Assembly (NCBI RefSeq): GCF_004322775.1
Contig: NZ_CP036403.1
Coordinates: forward strand, 1-64,000
Length of the DNA stretch: 64,000 nt
Origin: Ornithinimicrobium sufpigmenti
GTDB taxonomy: Bacteria; Actinomycetota; Actinomycetes; Actinomycetales; Dermatophilaceae
Direction of reading: 5' to 3'
Shown here: piece by piece, positions 21,310 to 30,325 of the stretch
Layout: each line of letters opens with the position of its first letter
How positions within the stretch are numbered: position 1 is the first letter of the stretch
Made by a program: the position numbers and the translations under genes
The notes under the pieces: model-generated
Database searches by the model: none
What the model was told of the DNA's origin: nothing
Seen by the model: the letters and a program-made list of their open reading frames with translations, nothing else

Positions 21310-21528
21310 ATGGCCCTGTCCCAGTCTGCACTGCTAGAGATCCTCGACGCGATGAAGGAGGCCGATGTGGCCGAACGAGTCCGAGAGTTTGCAGCCACGA
21401 TCTACCAGGCGCTGATCGAGGCCGAGCTGACCTCGATGATCCGGGCCGAGCCGCACGAACGTACCGAGGCCCGGACTGCTCAGCGCAACGGGCACCGGTC
21501 CCGGACCCTATCCACCGCCGCCGCCCCA
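21310..21528 (+). pseudogene. IS256-family transposase N-terminal fragment
   Basis: About 73 codons match the start of IS256/Mutator-type transposases (MALSQSALLEILDAMKEADV, then AELTSMIRAEPHERTEART and QRNGHRSRTL). The frame then runs into unrelated sequence just before a duplicated SDR gene. The catalytic DDE region is gone. It is a different lineage from the complete IS256-type element at 45976-47337. Confidence 0.75.
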
Positions 21529-21607
21529 TGGTGCGCACTGGAGCATGGTCCCGGTCTTCCTCCGAACGATCTGCGTAGCGGGAACCTGGGCGGTGACAGG
21601 ATGGGGC

Positions 21608-22414
21608 ATGAGCTCCCATCCCTCCCGCGGCGTCCTGGTCACCGGCTCCTCCCGGGGGGTGGGGGCCGCGGTGGCCCGCGCCTTCGCGGCGCGGGGTGAC
21701 CGGGTCGTCGTCCACTACCTGGGCAGCGAGGCGGCCGCGCACGAGGTATGCCGTTCTCTCCCGGGCGACGGGCATGCCGTCGTCCAGGCAGACCTCGCCG
21801 ACCCGGACGCCGTTCAGCGGCTGGCGACCGAGGCGATCGGGGCCCTGGGCCGGGTCGACGTCCTGGTGAACAACGCGGCCATTCTCACCGCTCCGTGGGA
21901 AGGCAGGGGCCGGCGCGGCGACCACCCGCTGGAGGAGACCTCCTACCCCGAGTGGGTGAACATATGGCGGCGCACCCTGGAGACCAACCTGCTCGGCCCG
22001 GCCCACCTGACCTGGCAGGTGGCCCGCCACATGATCGACGCGCCGCCCGCAGACGGCGTCCCCGTCGGGCGGATCGTCAACGTCGGCAGCCGCGGCGCCT
22101 ACCGGGGCGAACCGGACATCCCGGCTTACGGCGCCAGCAAGGCCGGCCTGCACTCCTTCGGCCAGTCGATGGCGCTGCGCCTGGGTCGGCACGGGATCGC
22201 GGTGACCTCGGTAGCCCCGGGCTTCATCGAGACCGAGATGGCCGGGTATGCGCTGGCAGGGGACCGGGCGGCGGCCACCCGGGCGCAGAGCCCGTTCGGC
22301 CGGGTCGCCCGGCCCCACGAGGTCGCCGTTGCCGTGCTCGCACTGGCCGACCCACGGGCGGAGTGGGCCTCGGGGGCGGTCCTCGACCTCAACGGGGCCA
22401 GCCACCTGCGCTGA
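21608..22414 (+). CDS. SDR oxidoreductase, island copy
   Basis: A 268-aa short-chain dehydrogenase/reductase with Rossmann motif TGSSRGVG (11-18), NNAA and catalytic Ser plus YGASK (Y-x-x-x-K). Comparing translations, it differs from the chromosomal copy at 48364 in only 7 residues. Nucleotide similarity starts about 15 bases before the ATG and ends about 35 bases after the stop. The copy is flanked by an IS256 fragment on the left and an integrase scar on the right. Substrate unknown. Confidence 0.9.
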   Translation: MSSHPSRGVLVTGSSRGVGAAVARAFAARGDRVVVHYLGSEAAAHEVCRSLPGDGHAVVQADLADPDAVQRLATEAIGALGRVDVLVNNAAILTAPWEGRGRRGDHPLEETSYPEWVNIWRRTLETNLLGPAHLTWQVARHMIDAPPADGVPVGRIVNVGSRGAYRGEPDIPAYGASKAGLHSFGQSMALRLGRHGIAVTSVAPGFIETEMAGYALAGDRAAATRAQSPFGRVARPHEVAVAVLALADPRAEWASGAVLDLNGASHLR

Positions 22415-22441
22415 CATCTCGCCGGGCCGGTCGTGGTGTGC

Positions 22442-22512
22442 CTACCCGGCCGGGTCATCACCCAACCGTCCGCCGAGCTGGCGCAGCGCCCCGCGAGTGG
22501 CCTGGGACTCCG
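22442..22512 (-). pseudogene. Integrase 3'-end scar
   Basis: Read on the minus strand, the last codons before TAG (22442-22444) give ESQATRGALRQLGGRLGDDP-AG. This closely matches the C-terminus of the intact integrase encoded at 23364 (SSQATREALSQLGGRLGDSS-AG). Similarity stops further upstream. It is the remnant of a related integrase gene fused to the 3' flank of the SDR copy. Confidence 0.8.
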
Positions 22513-22785
22513 GCCACGCTCCCCAAGGCGGTGCCACAGGGTGACGATCACGATCAGCGGCAGCACCCTGCCCGTCTCTGGGTAGTCAATCTGGGGCCTG
22601 ACCTGGTCGGTGGTGCTGTCTGGTGGGGGTGATCAGCATCGACGGTGACCTGCCGACGGTGCCCCGCACGCTCCGGAGAGCGCAGCCCGGGAGGTCGCCG
22701 AGAAGCAGTAGGGCGACGCTGGCCCGCACCGGGCTGGATTGCGCGCCGATATGTACATTCCGGCTGTTCGGCGCACACTGGAGCC

Positions 22786-23046
22786 GTGAAGGAACTGACC
22801 GTGACCGATGCGCGCGCACGCCTGGCGGACGTCGTCGACGAGGCACGAGTGCGTCACGACCCGGTCTACCGGACCAGGCGCGGCCAGCGGGTCGCCGCTG
22901 TGATCGACGCCGACGACCTAGATCGCCTCATCGAGGCGGCCGAGGACCTGGCCGATCTGGAGGCCGCTCGCCTCGCGCGTGCGGAGATCGCGGACGAGGG
23001 CACGATCCCCTGGGAGCAAGTGAAGGCTGACCTCGGTCTGGCATGA
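22786..23046 (+). CDS. Phd/YefM-type antitoxin
   Basis: An 86-aa protein. Its N-terminus VKELTVTDARARLADVVDEA and the following VYRTRRGQRVAAVIDADDLDRL match the Phd/YefM fold. The C-terminal acidic helix (EDLADLEAARLARAEIADEG) is the expected toxin-neutralising tail. Start is GTG 22786 with GGAG just upstream. The stop overlaps the toxin ATG as ATGA. Such antitoxins normally repress their own promoter. Confidence 0.9.
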   Translation: MKELTVTDARARLADVVDEARVRHDPVYRTRRGQRVAAVIDADDLDRLIEAAEDLADLEAARLARAEIADEGTIPWEQVKADLGLA

Positions 23047-23306
23047 CCTACAGGATCGAGTTGAGCCCGTCTGCGGCGAGCCAACTGGGCAAGCCCGACG
23101 GCTCGGCGCGTCGGCGTGTGCAGGCCGCGGTCGAGCTGCTCGCCCACGAACCCCGTCCCGCAGCAGCAAAGAAGCTGGTCGGAGGCGACGGGGAGTGGCG
23201 CGTCCGCACCGGTGATCACCGGATCGTCTACGAGGCCAGCGACGGAGTCCTGCTGGTCCTGATACTGATTGTCGGACACCGCTGGGGCATCTACCAACGC
23301 CGCTGA
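23043..23306 (+). CDS. RelE/ParE-family toxin
   Basis: An 87-aa protein. MTYRIELSPSAASQLGKPDG, then KKLVGGDGEWRVRTGDHRIV and ILIVGHRWGIYQR are diagnostic of RelE-type toxins, which cleave ribosome-bound mRNA. The basic/aromatic C-terminal residues (Arg, His, Tyr) used in RelE catalysis are present. It overlaps the antitoxin gene by four bases. The pair probably stabilises the island. Confidence 0.9.
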   Translation: MTYRIELSPSAASQLGKPDGSARRRVQAAVELLAHEPRPAAAKKLVGGDGEWRVRTGDHRIVYEASDGVLLVLILIVGHRWGIYQRR

Positions 23307-23363
23307 CACCCGGGGCGCCGGAACCGTGACCTCTTCGCTCGCCCCACTGGCATGGAGGCCGCT

Positions 23364-24584
23364 TCACCCCGCCGAGCTATCACCCAACCGCCCGCCGAGC
23401 TGGCTCAGGGCCTCGCGCGTGGCCTGGGAGGAGACCTGGGAGTAGACCTCCATGGTCATCGAGATCCTGCTGTGCCGCAGCACCGCCATCGCCACGCGCG
23501 GGTGCACGTCGAGCGAGACGAGCAAGCTCGCGCAGGTCCCACGCGTGGCGTGGACCGGGACGATCGGGACACCGGCCTTGCGCGCCCGGGTCTTGAACGC
23601 CGTGTGGAAGTTGCGCGGGTCCAGCGGGTCGCCGAGGCGGGTGGTGAAGACGAGGCCGCAGTCGCCCCACATGTCGCCGGCGGCGAGCCGTCGCCGGCTC
23701 TCCTCAGCCCGGTGCCGACGCAAAGCCGCCACGGCGATCTCCGGCAGGGGCAGTGGCGCGTCCGAGGAGGGGGTCTTTGTCCGCCGCCGGAGCAGCTGGC
23801 CGTCGACCCGCTGGACCTGCCAGGCGATGTACGCCTCGCCCTGCTCCAGCTCGACGTCCTCCCACGCCAGTCCGAGCACCTCACCACGTCGCAGCCCGAG
23901 CACGAGGAGGAGCACGTAGGCGGCATACATCGCATCCCCGGCAACACGGGCGGACTCGAGGAACCGCCGTGCGTCGTCCACCGACCACACGGTCGATCGC
24001 TTCGCCCGGGGCACGGGCACGCGCACGAGCGCGGCCACGTTGCGGAAGACGAGCTCCTCCCGCATCGCCTGGGTCAGGGCTCCGCGGAGCACACGCCACG
24101 CCTGGTGGACCGTCCACTCCGAGGCGACCTCGCGGCAGCAGTGACCGCGTGCGCAGCACTGCGGCTCCGGTCGTGCGGCGTCCTTGCCCTGGAAGCAGCA
24201 CTGGCACCGCACCCGCACCTCGTCGACCCAGGTCTGGACGTCGCGGACCGACAGCTTCTCGAGCTTGCGGTCCCCCAGGTCTGGGACGATGTACAGCCGG
24301 GAGAACATCTCGTAGTTGCTCGCCGTGGCCGGCGAGAGCCCGGGGCGGACGGTCTCCGCCAGCCACTGTTCGAGGAAGTCGCGCAGCTTGGGCGAGACCG
24401 GGACGACGGGGCCGCGCCGCGCCTGCTCGTGCAGCCGCAGCCACTTCTCGTGCACCTCGGGCCGAGTCTTCCCGTAGACGGACTTGCGCTGGCGCCGGCC
24501 CGCGGGGGTGGTGATCCACACGTGTGCTGCGAAGCCGTTCCGGTACGGGTAGATCGACCCCTCCCCGTTGGCCCGGCGGCTCAC
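23364..24584 (-). CDS. int: Tyrosine site-specific integrase
   Basis: The 406-aa recombinase has an N-terminal arm-binding domain (GSIYPYRNGFAAHVWI), a core-binding SAM-like domain and the catalytic domain with Arg in LGLRRGEVLGL, HATR (H-x-x-R), HSRISM and the nucleophile in MEVYSQV. A Cys-rich insertion (about residues 160-190: CQCCFQGK, CCARGHCC) in the core-binding region may bind metal and is uncommon. GTG 24584 overlaps the excisionase stop (GTGA). It is the likely catalyst for the tRNA-Ala integration, although it lies 8 kb inside the left end. Confidence 0.92.
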   Translation of the reverse strand: MSRRANGEGSIYPYRNGFAAHVWITTPAGRRQRKSVYGKTRPEVHEKWLRLHEQARRGPVVPVSPKLRDFLEQWLAETVRPGLSPATASNYEMFSRLYIVPDLGDRKLEKLSVRDVQTWVDEVRVRCQCCFQGKDAARPEPQCCARGHCCREVASEWTVHQAWRVLRGALTQAMREELVFRNVAALVRVPVPRAKRSTVWSVDDARRFLESARVAGDAMYAAYVLLLVLGLRRGEVLGLAWEDVELEQGEAYIAWQVQRVDGQLLRRRTKTPSSDAPLPLPEIAVAALRRHRAEESRRRLAAGDMWGDCGLVFTTRLGDPLDPRNFHTAFKTRARKAGVPIVPVHATRGTCASLLVSLDVHPRVAMAVLRHSRISMTMEVYSQVSSQATREALSQLGGRLGDSSAG

Positions 24585-24829
24585 GGCCAGTCCGCCTCTG
24601 CCTCGGCCGCCCGCTTGGCGACGTACTCGTCGACCCACGCCGGCAGGATGCGCCGGGACCCGCCGTCCTTGAGCGAGCGCAGGTCGCCGGAGATGCACAG
24701 CATCCGCACCTTCGTGGGCCCGTAACCGAGCATCTCCGCCACCTCGGGCACGCTGTACCACCGCCGCTGCAGCGGCCCGACCGGTGCTTTGCTCCGCTGC
24801 CCCGAACTCCCGCTTGCCATCGTTGACAT
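24581..24829 (-). CDS. xis: Excisionase-like winged-helix protein
   Basis: An 82-aa protein with a MerR/excisionase-type helix-turn-helix: WYSVPEVAEMLGYGPTKVRM, then CISGDLRSLKDGGSRRILPA. Such proteins bend att DNA and direct excision. ATG 24829 has GGGAG seven bases upstream; GTG 24835 is an alternative. It precedes the integrase and is coupled to it by a four-base overlap, the standard integrative-element arrangement. Confidence 0.85.
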   Translation of the reverse strand: MSTMASGSSGQRSKAPVGPLQRRWYSVPEVAEMLGYGPTKVRMLCISGDLRSLKDGGSRRILPAWVDEYVAKRAAEAEADWP

Positions 24830-24835
24830 GTCCAC

Positions 24836-25140
24836 TCCCTTCGTCAGGGACCAACCTCCAGTAGGCCAGATCCCGTACTTACCCGAAAGGCACTCAACCG
24901 TCCCTGTGGATAACCCACCCGACGACGAATTTGCCTCATCCCCTAAAGCGACGAGATCCCCCGCTGGGACTCACTTCTTGGTGACTGTTTTCGAGCAGCC
25001 CTGCGACCTGCGGTTATGTGAGTTCTCCGGTGGCCTCCGGACCGACAGGGGAGGACGACTGCCTGCACGCCGTCTTGTCCGCCGATCCACTAGCCTGGCG
25101 GAGAATGGGCGCCCAGACACAAGGAAGCCAAGGACTGACG
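24836..25140. other. Gap upstream of xis, nothing recognised
   Basis: This 305-bp stretch should carry the divergent promoters of the integrase operon and of the gene at 25141. I see no coding frame, repeat or tRNA in it. Confidence 0.4.
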
Positions 25141-25506
25141 ATGCCGAACGACCCGGACCACGGCCAGGGGCGAACCGCCCACGAGGAGGCTCAAGCCCTC
25201 GGCGTGCAGAAGCACCCCCACGGTGACGTCGATGAGTGGCGTCACCGCAACGACGAGGACGAGGAGCGGGGTCCTGTCATCCACGCGGAAGAGCCGGACC
25301 GCGAGGGCGAGGTGTTCGACGAGCCGGGGTCGCGTGACGCGGGCGAGGGCACCCTGGTGAAGCTGCCGGTCGGTGCGAAGTTCGGGATGGACCACGAACC
25401 GTCCCCGCAGGAGCGCGAGGAGCTGGTCCGGTTCGCCGCCGAGGCCGACGCCGAGCTGCGCGGCCAGGACGACCAGGACGCGGAGGACGAGACCCCGGGG
25501 ACGTGA
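25141..25506 (+). CDS. Acidic hypothetical protein
   Basis: A 121-aa, strongly acidic and hydrophilic protein (many Asp/Glu/His, for example DVDEWRHRNDEDEERG and the C-terminal DDQDAEDET). No domain is recognised and there is no signal peptide or membrane segment. The codon pattern (G/C at third positions) supports a real gene. The frame extends upstream to 25018, but the ATG at 25141 follows AAGGA and starts the hydrophilic region. It lies between int/xis and the relaxase gene. Confidence 0.6.
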   Translation: MPNDPDHGQGRTAHEEAQALGVQKHPHGDVDEWRHRNDEDEERGPVIHAEEPDREGEVFDEPGSRDAGEGTLVKLPVGAKFGMDHEPSPQEREELVRFAAEADAELRGQDDQDAEDETPGT

Positions 25507-25856
25507 TGGCGTAACGCTGGTCGCTCCACATGTATGCCTCTTGGACGAAGTGTCCTCTACACGGTCACGACGGCTGACGACACCGACGACTGCCTCGAAC
25601 ACACGCTACGGCTAGACATCGTCACCTAGATCGAACCGACCCACCACCAGCGCCCACCAGCATCCGGCAAGACCACCCGATCGAGCTCGAGATCTCCTAC
25701 TGGCCCCTCAGACGGCCTGGCCCACGACACCCGATCACGGCTCCCAAGCGCACGACCGGCCTGACCGACCGACAGCATCTGCAGGAGCAGATCGAGGACA
25801 CACCCGGTGCACTCGGTCGCCGCGGTGAGACCCTGGGCCTCGCTCGTCCGCTTTCT
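25507..25856. other. Gap before relaxase, possible oriT
   Basis: 350 bp with no convincing gene. It lies directly upstream of a MobF relaxase gene, where an origin of transfer would be expected, but I find no clear nick site or strong inverted repeat. Confidence 0.3.
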
Positions 25857-28800
25857 ATGGGTGTGATGACGTTGCACAAGCTCGCTGCGGGGTCCGGGTA
25901 CACGTACCTGACGAAGCAGGTCGCTGCCCACGACGCCACCGAGAAGCGGCAGGCCGGTCTCGCGTCCTACTACGAGGAGAAGGGCGAGTCGCCCGGTCGG
26001 TGGCTCGGCACCGGGCTGGCCGGACTCGACCTGGCCGTCGGCGACGTGGTGAGCGAGGAGCAGATGAGGCTGCTCTTCGGGCAGGGCCGCCACCCCCGCT
26101 CCAGCGAGCACGACGCCGCCGCTAAGGACTGGGGTGCGTTGGGGCGGGCGTTCCCTACGTTCGACGCCACGTCCTTGCGGCAGGTCACGGCGCGGGCGTT
26201 CAGCGAGCACAACACCAACCAGGGACTGTCGTGGAACGCACCGATCCTCCCGGAGGAGCGAGCACGCATCCGGACCCAGGTCGCCCGGGAGGTCTTCGAG
26301 CAGCGGCACGGCCGCGCCCCCGTGGACGAGGCCGAGCTGACGACGTTCGTCGCCAAGGCGTCGCGGCCGGCACAGGTGCCGGTGGCCGGGTTCGACCTGA
26401 CGTTCTCACCGGTGAAGTCAGTCTCGACTCTGTGGGCCCTCGCCCCACCGGAGATCGCCAGGCAGGTGGAGGCTGCGCACCACGAGGCAGTGCACGCGAC
26501 CCTGGAGATGCTGGAGGCCGAGGTCGCGTTCACCCGTGTCGGCAAGGGCGGCATCCGCCAGGTCCCCGTCACCGGCCTGATCGCGGCGGCCTTCGACCAC
26601 CGCGACTCCCGCACCGGGGACCCGGACCTGCACACCCACGTCGTAGTCTCAAACAAGGTGCAGTCCCTGCCCGAGGAGGGCGGGCGGTGGCTGACCCTGG
26701 ACGGGCGGATGCTGTTCAAGGCCAAGGTGATGGCGTCCGAGCACTACAACACCCACCTCGAGGCCGGCCTCGTCGAGCGCCTCGGCGTCCGCTTCGCCGA
26801 CCGCCCCACTCCGGAGGGCAAGCGCGCGGTGCGGGAGATCGACGGGATCGACCCGGCCCTGCTCGCGGCGTGGTCGTCCCGGCGGCAGGCGATCGAGGCC
26901 CGGCAGCGCGAGCTCGCCTCGGCCTTCCGGGCCGACCACGGGCGCACCCCCACGACCATCGAGTCGCTGGTCCTGGCGCAGCAGGCGAACCTGGAGACCC
27001 GCCCGGGTAAGCACGAACCCCGCTCCGAGGCCGAGCAACGCCAGACCTGGAGGGCACAAGCCGAGGCCGTGCTCTCCACCACGGGACGCCCCCTGGAGGA
27101 GATGGTCGCAAGTGCGGTGGGGGCGCTGTGGGGGCGCGACCGGATATGCGGTGGGGAGGCTGGCATCGTCGCAGGTGGATGGGTGGGAGCGCTCCCGGGA
27201 CACCTCCGGGGACGCGGGGGTGGTGGGGACGTGCGCCCCCAGGTCGTCGCCGCCCGTGTCCTGTCGGTGCTCGAGGGGTCGCGGGCGACGTGGCAGGTGT
27301 GGCACGTGCGCGCCGAGACCCTGCGCCAGCTCCGCACCGCTCAGGTCCCCCTGGACAAGCTCGAGGCGTACCGCCGGAGCTGGGCGAGCCCGAGGTTCTG
27401 CGCCGCCCGGACGGGCAGCCCGCCCACGTCGTGCACGGCAGTCAGGCCTACACCTCGAAGGCGATCCTGGCCGCCGAGGACGAGCTACTCGCCCTGGGGC
27501 TGCGCCGCGACGGCCGCCAGGCCGACCCGGACGTGGTCGAGGCCGTCTTGGCCGCCTCGAGCGTGGACGGTCCGAGCCTGGACCGGTCGCAGGTGGCGAT
27601 GGTCCGCAGTCTCGCCACGAGCGGGTGCCGGGCACAGGTCGCCCTCGCTCCGGCCGGGGCCGGCAAGACCGCCGCGCTGCGGGTGCTGGCCCGGGCCTGG
27701 GAGGCCTCCGGCGGGACCGTCCTCGGGCTGGCGCCCACCGCTGTCGCGGCCGACGAGCTCGGCCGCGCCACCGGCATCCCGGCCGACACCATCGCCAAGC
27801 ACCTCCACCACACCCCCGCGGGCAGTGCGGTCGGTCCGGGGATGTTGGTGCTGATCGACGAGGCCGGGATGGCCGGCACCCGCGACCTGGCGGTCGTGGT
27901 CCGCCACGTCGTCGACGCGGGCGGTTGCGTGCGGCTGGTCGGGGACGACCAGCAGCTGGCCGCCGTGGCTGCCGGCGGGATCTTCCGGGACCTGGCCGAG
28001 CAGGGCCACTCGCACGGCACCACCGCCACGCTGACCGAGCTGCACCGGTTCACCGATCCCGCCGAAGGCGCGGCCACCCTCGCGATCCGCGACGGCGACC
28101 CCGCCGCGCTGGACCACTACCTCGACCGGGACCGGGTCCACGCCGGTGACACCCGGGACGTGATCGAGGCGGCGTACGCGGCCTGGGCCGCCGACCGGCA
28201 CGCCGGCCGGTCCAGTCTGCTGCTGGCCGCGACCCGGGACACTGTGCGCGAGCTGAACCAGCGCGCCCGGCAGGATCGCCTCGACACCGAGTCACCGCCC
28301 GGACGCGAGGTGGCCCTGGCCGATGGCACCCGCGCCAGCGCCGGCGACACCGTGATCACCCGCCGCAACGACCGCACCCTCCGGACCGGTGACGGGTCCT
28401 GGGTCAAGAACGGCGACCGATGGCGCGTCGTCGCAGTCCACCTCGACGGCGCCGTCTCGGCCGAACGCCACCGCAACGGGCCGGGAACCAGGTTGGCCCA
28501 CGTCACCCTCCCGGCCTCCTACGTGGGCGAGCACGTGCAGCTCGGGTATGCCAGCACCATCCACGGCGCCCAGGGCGCCACCGTCGACAGCACGCATTCG
28601 GTTCTCACCGGAGCGGAGTCCCGGCAGGCTCTGTACGTCGCCCTCTCCCGCGGGCGCCAGAGCAACCACCTCTACTTGGGCACGCCCACCGCCTCGCTGG
28701 ACGACGTGGTGCCCGCGGTTCAGGACACGGCCGTAGAGCCGCGGCAGGTGCTTACCGACATTCTCGCCCGCGACGGCCGCGCCCAGTCGGCGACAACGGT

Positions 28801-29581
28801 CGAGCGCGGGGACGCAGCCCAACTGCTGCGGCAGGCGGTGCTGGCCTACCAGGACGCCCTACCCGTCTTGGCCCAGCAGCACCTTGGCGTAGAGCGCATG
28901 GTGGGGCTGGACGACGCGCTCGAGCGGTGGCTACCGGGCGTCACTGAGCAGCCGGCCTACCCGCACCTGCGCGGCCAACTCGCGCTGCGCTGGATCGACG
29001 GCACACCACCGCAGAAGGTGGTTGAAGAGGCGACCTGGTACCGCGGCACCCAGTCCCTCACCGAGGCCGACGACCCCGCCGCCGCCCTCGCCTGGCGCAT
29101 CGCTGGCGCCACCCCACCCTCGTACCGGGACGCGCCCCTGCCCTGGCTGCCTGACATTCCACCCGTCCTGCGGCAGGACGCGGAGAAGTGCGAGTACCTC
29201 GACCGGCTCATCCAGCGGATCCACGACCTCGAGCAGCGCGTCGCCGACGAAGCCAAGCAGTCAAGTGTGTCCGACCGGGTGCCCTGGCAACGCACTCTGC
29301 CCCCGGACGTCGACGGCCAGCTCATCGGCGACCTCGCCGTCTGGCGCGCCGCGCAAGGCATACCGCCGACAGACCCCAGCCCCATCGGTCCGCCTTTGAA
29401 GGAACCTGAAACCGCCAGGCACCAGAGCCGACTCGTTCGGCGGCTCAGCGCGCCGTCGGCGGTTTCCGGCAGCCGCACGGCAGGCGCTCAGCGCGAGAGG
29501 TTGCGAACCAGCGAGCGACAAGCCGAGCGTCAAACCTTTCATGAACGCCCCGCACGCGAGGTGTCCGGTCCGTCGCGGTGA
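25857..29581 (+). pseudogene. MobF (TrwC/TraA-like) relaxase-helicase, frameshifted
   Basis: The N-terminal reading frame (from 25857, or better ATG 25866) begins MTLHKLAAGSGYTYLT and continues with the MobF relaxase domain including the HUH motif in DPDLHTHVVVSNK. Near 27370-27385 the similarity jumps to another frame. There the RecD-like helicase resumes as ELGEPEVLRRPDGQ and runs through Walker A APAGAGKTA, Walker B LVLIDEAGMAG and a C-terminal UvrD-like YASTIHGAQGATVDS to the stop at 29581. Compared with family layout, roughly twenty codons plus a frame are missing at the junction. The relaxase half could still be made; the helicase half cannot be joined to it. Confidence 0.85.
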
Positions 29582-29770
29582 GCGGTCGTCCGCGCGAGAA
29601 CCATTTCCGATGGCACCGCCGCGGTCGATAATTGCGTTACCGCCGAGTTGCGGATGCATGAGTCGAGGTCACATCAGACCGGCCGGCCGAGCGCTCTTAT
29701 GGCTGACGTTTGTTACTACGCTTGTTCATGCCACGCCCCGGGTGTCTACGTCACCGAGCGTGAACAGGAA

Positions 29771-30325
29771 TTAAGACAGTCCTACCCCAGCCCCCGCCGC
29801 CGCAAGTATCCACGCGTCGATCAACATATTTGCAAAATCGTCATCACTGGAAAGCCTCTCAATATCCGCCTCCGTGACAAGGATGAGGTGGATACCGTCG
29901 TTTGCTGCACCGAAGGCAATCGAATGCGCCGCGGTTTGATCCTTCGCGCTACCCGTCAGGCCGTTCTTAGAAAAGATGATCGCAAGTTTTGCCTTCCGAC
30001 TGCGACAGATATTTATAAAGTACCCAACCGCCTTGCTGTCCACCTTATCTTCCCAGTACTTGCATTCGATAATGAAGAACGTGGGAAGCGGGTTCAGTGC
30101 CCCGAGGTGCACGCCAACGAGATCGAGTTGCTCGCTATGTAACGGGCTTGTGATGTTGCGCTTGGTGCGGCAACCGAGGCACTGAAATAGAAATTCTGCG
30201 AGGGCCTCAAACGCCTTTCCTTTGGCGTCACTCGTGGACTGGCCACGCACCAGCGCAAGCTGTCTGGTGACTGCACTCTTGCTGATGGAGCCCCCAGCCC
30301 CAGTCGCCGCGGCCCCGCCTGTCAT
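29771..30325 (-). CDS. PD-(D/E)XK (Mrr-like) nuclease
   Basis: A 184-aa protein with a restriction-endonuclease-like core: KAFEALAEFLF (Glu40), EQLDLVGV (Asp68) and FFIIECKYW (Glu87-x-Lys89), then VDSKAVGYF. This spacing fits Mrr_cat-type PD-(D/E)XK nucleases. The ATG at 30325 overlaps the upstream gene's stop (ATGA), so it is translated with it. The region is markedly less G+C-rich than the core chromosome. Role as a DNA-cleaving effector is inference. Confidence 0.75.
   Translation of the reverse strand: MTGGAAATGAGGSISKSAVTRQLALVRGQSTSDAKGKAFEALAEFLFQCLGCRTKRNITSPLHSEQLDLVGVHLGALNPLPTFFIIECKYWEDKVDSKAVGYFINICRSRKAKLAIIFSKNGLTGSAKDQTAAHSIAFGAANDGIHLILVTEADIERLSSDDDFANMLIDAWILAAAGAGVGLS

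Noticed and set aside
22517..22785. Possible small gene before the antitoxin
   Set aside because: Open frames here show no homology or coding bias; the stretch probably holds only the toxin-antitoxin promoter.
27128..29581. A separate 817-aa helicase gene starting at 27128
   Set aside because: The first 80 codons are out-of-frame noise over relaxase sequence; the helicase is the displaced second half of the relaxase gene.
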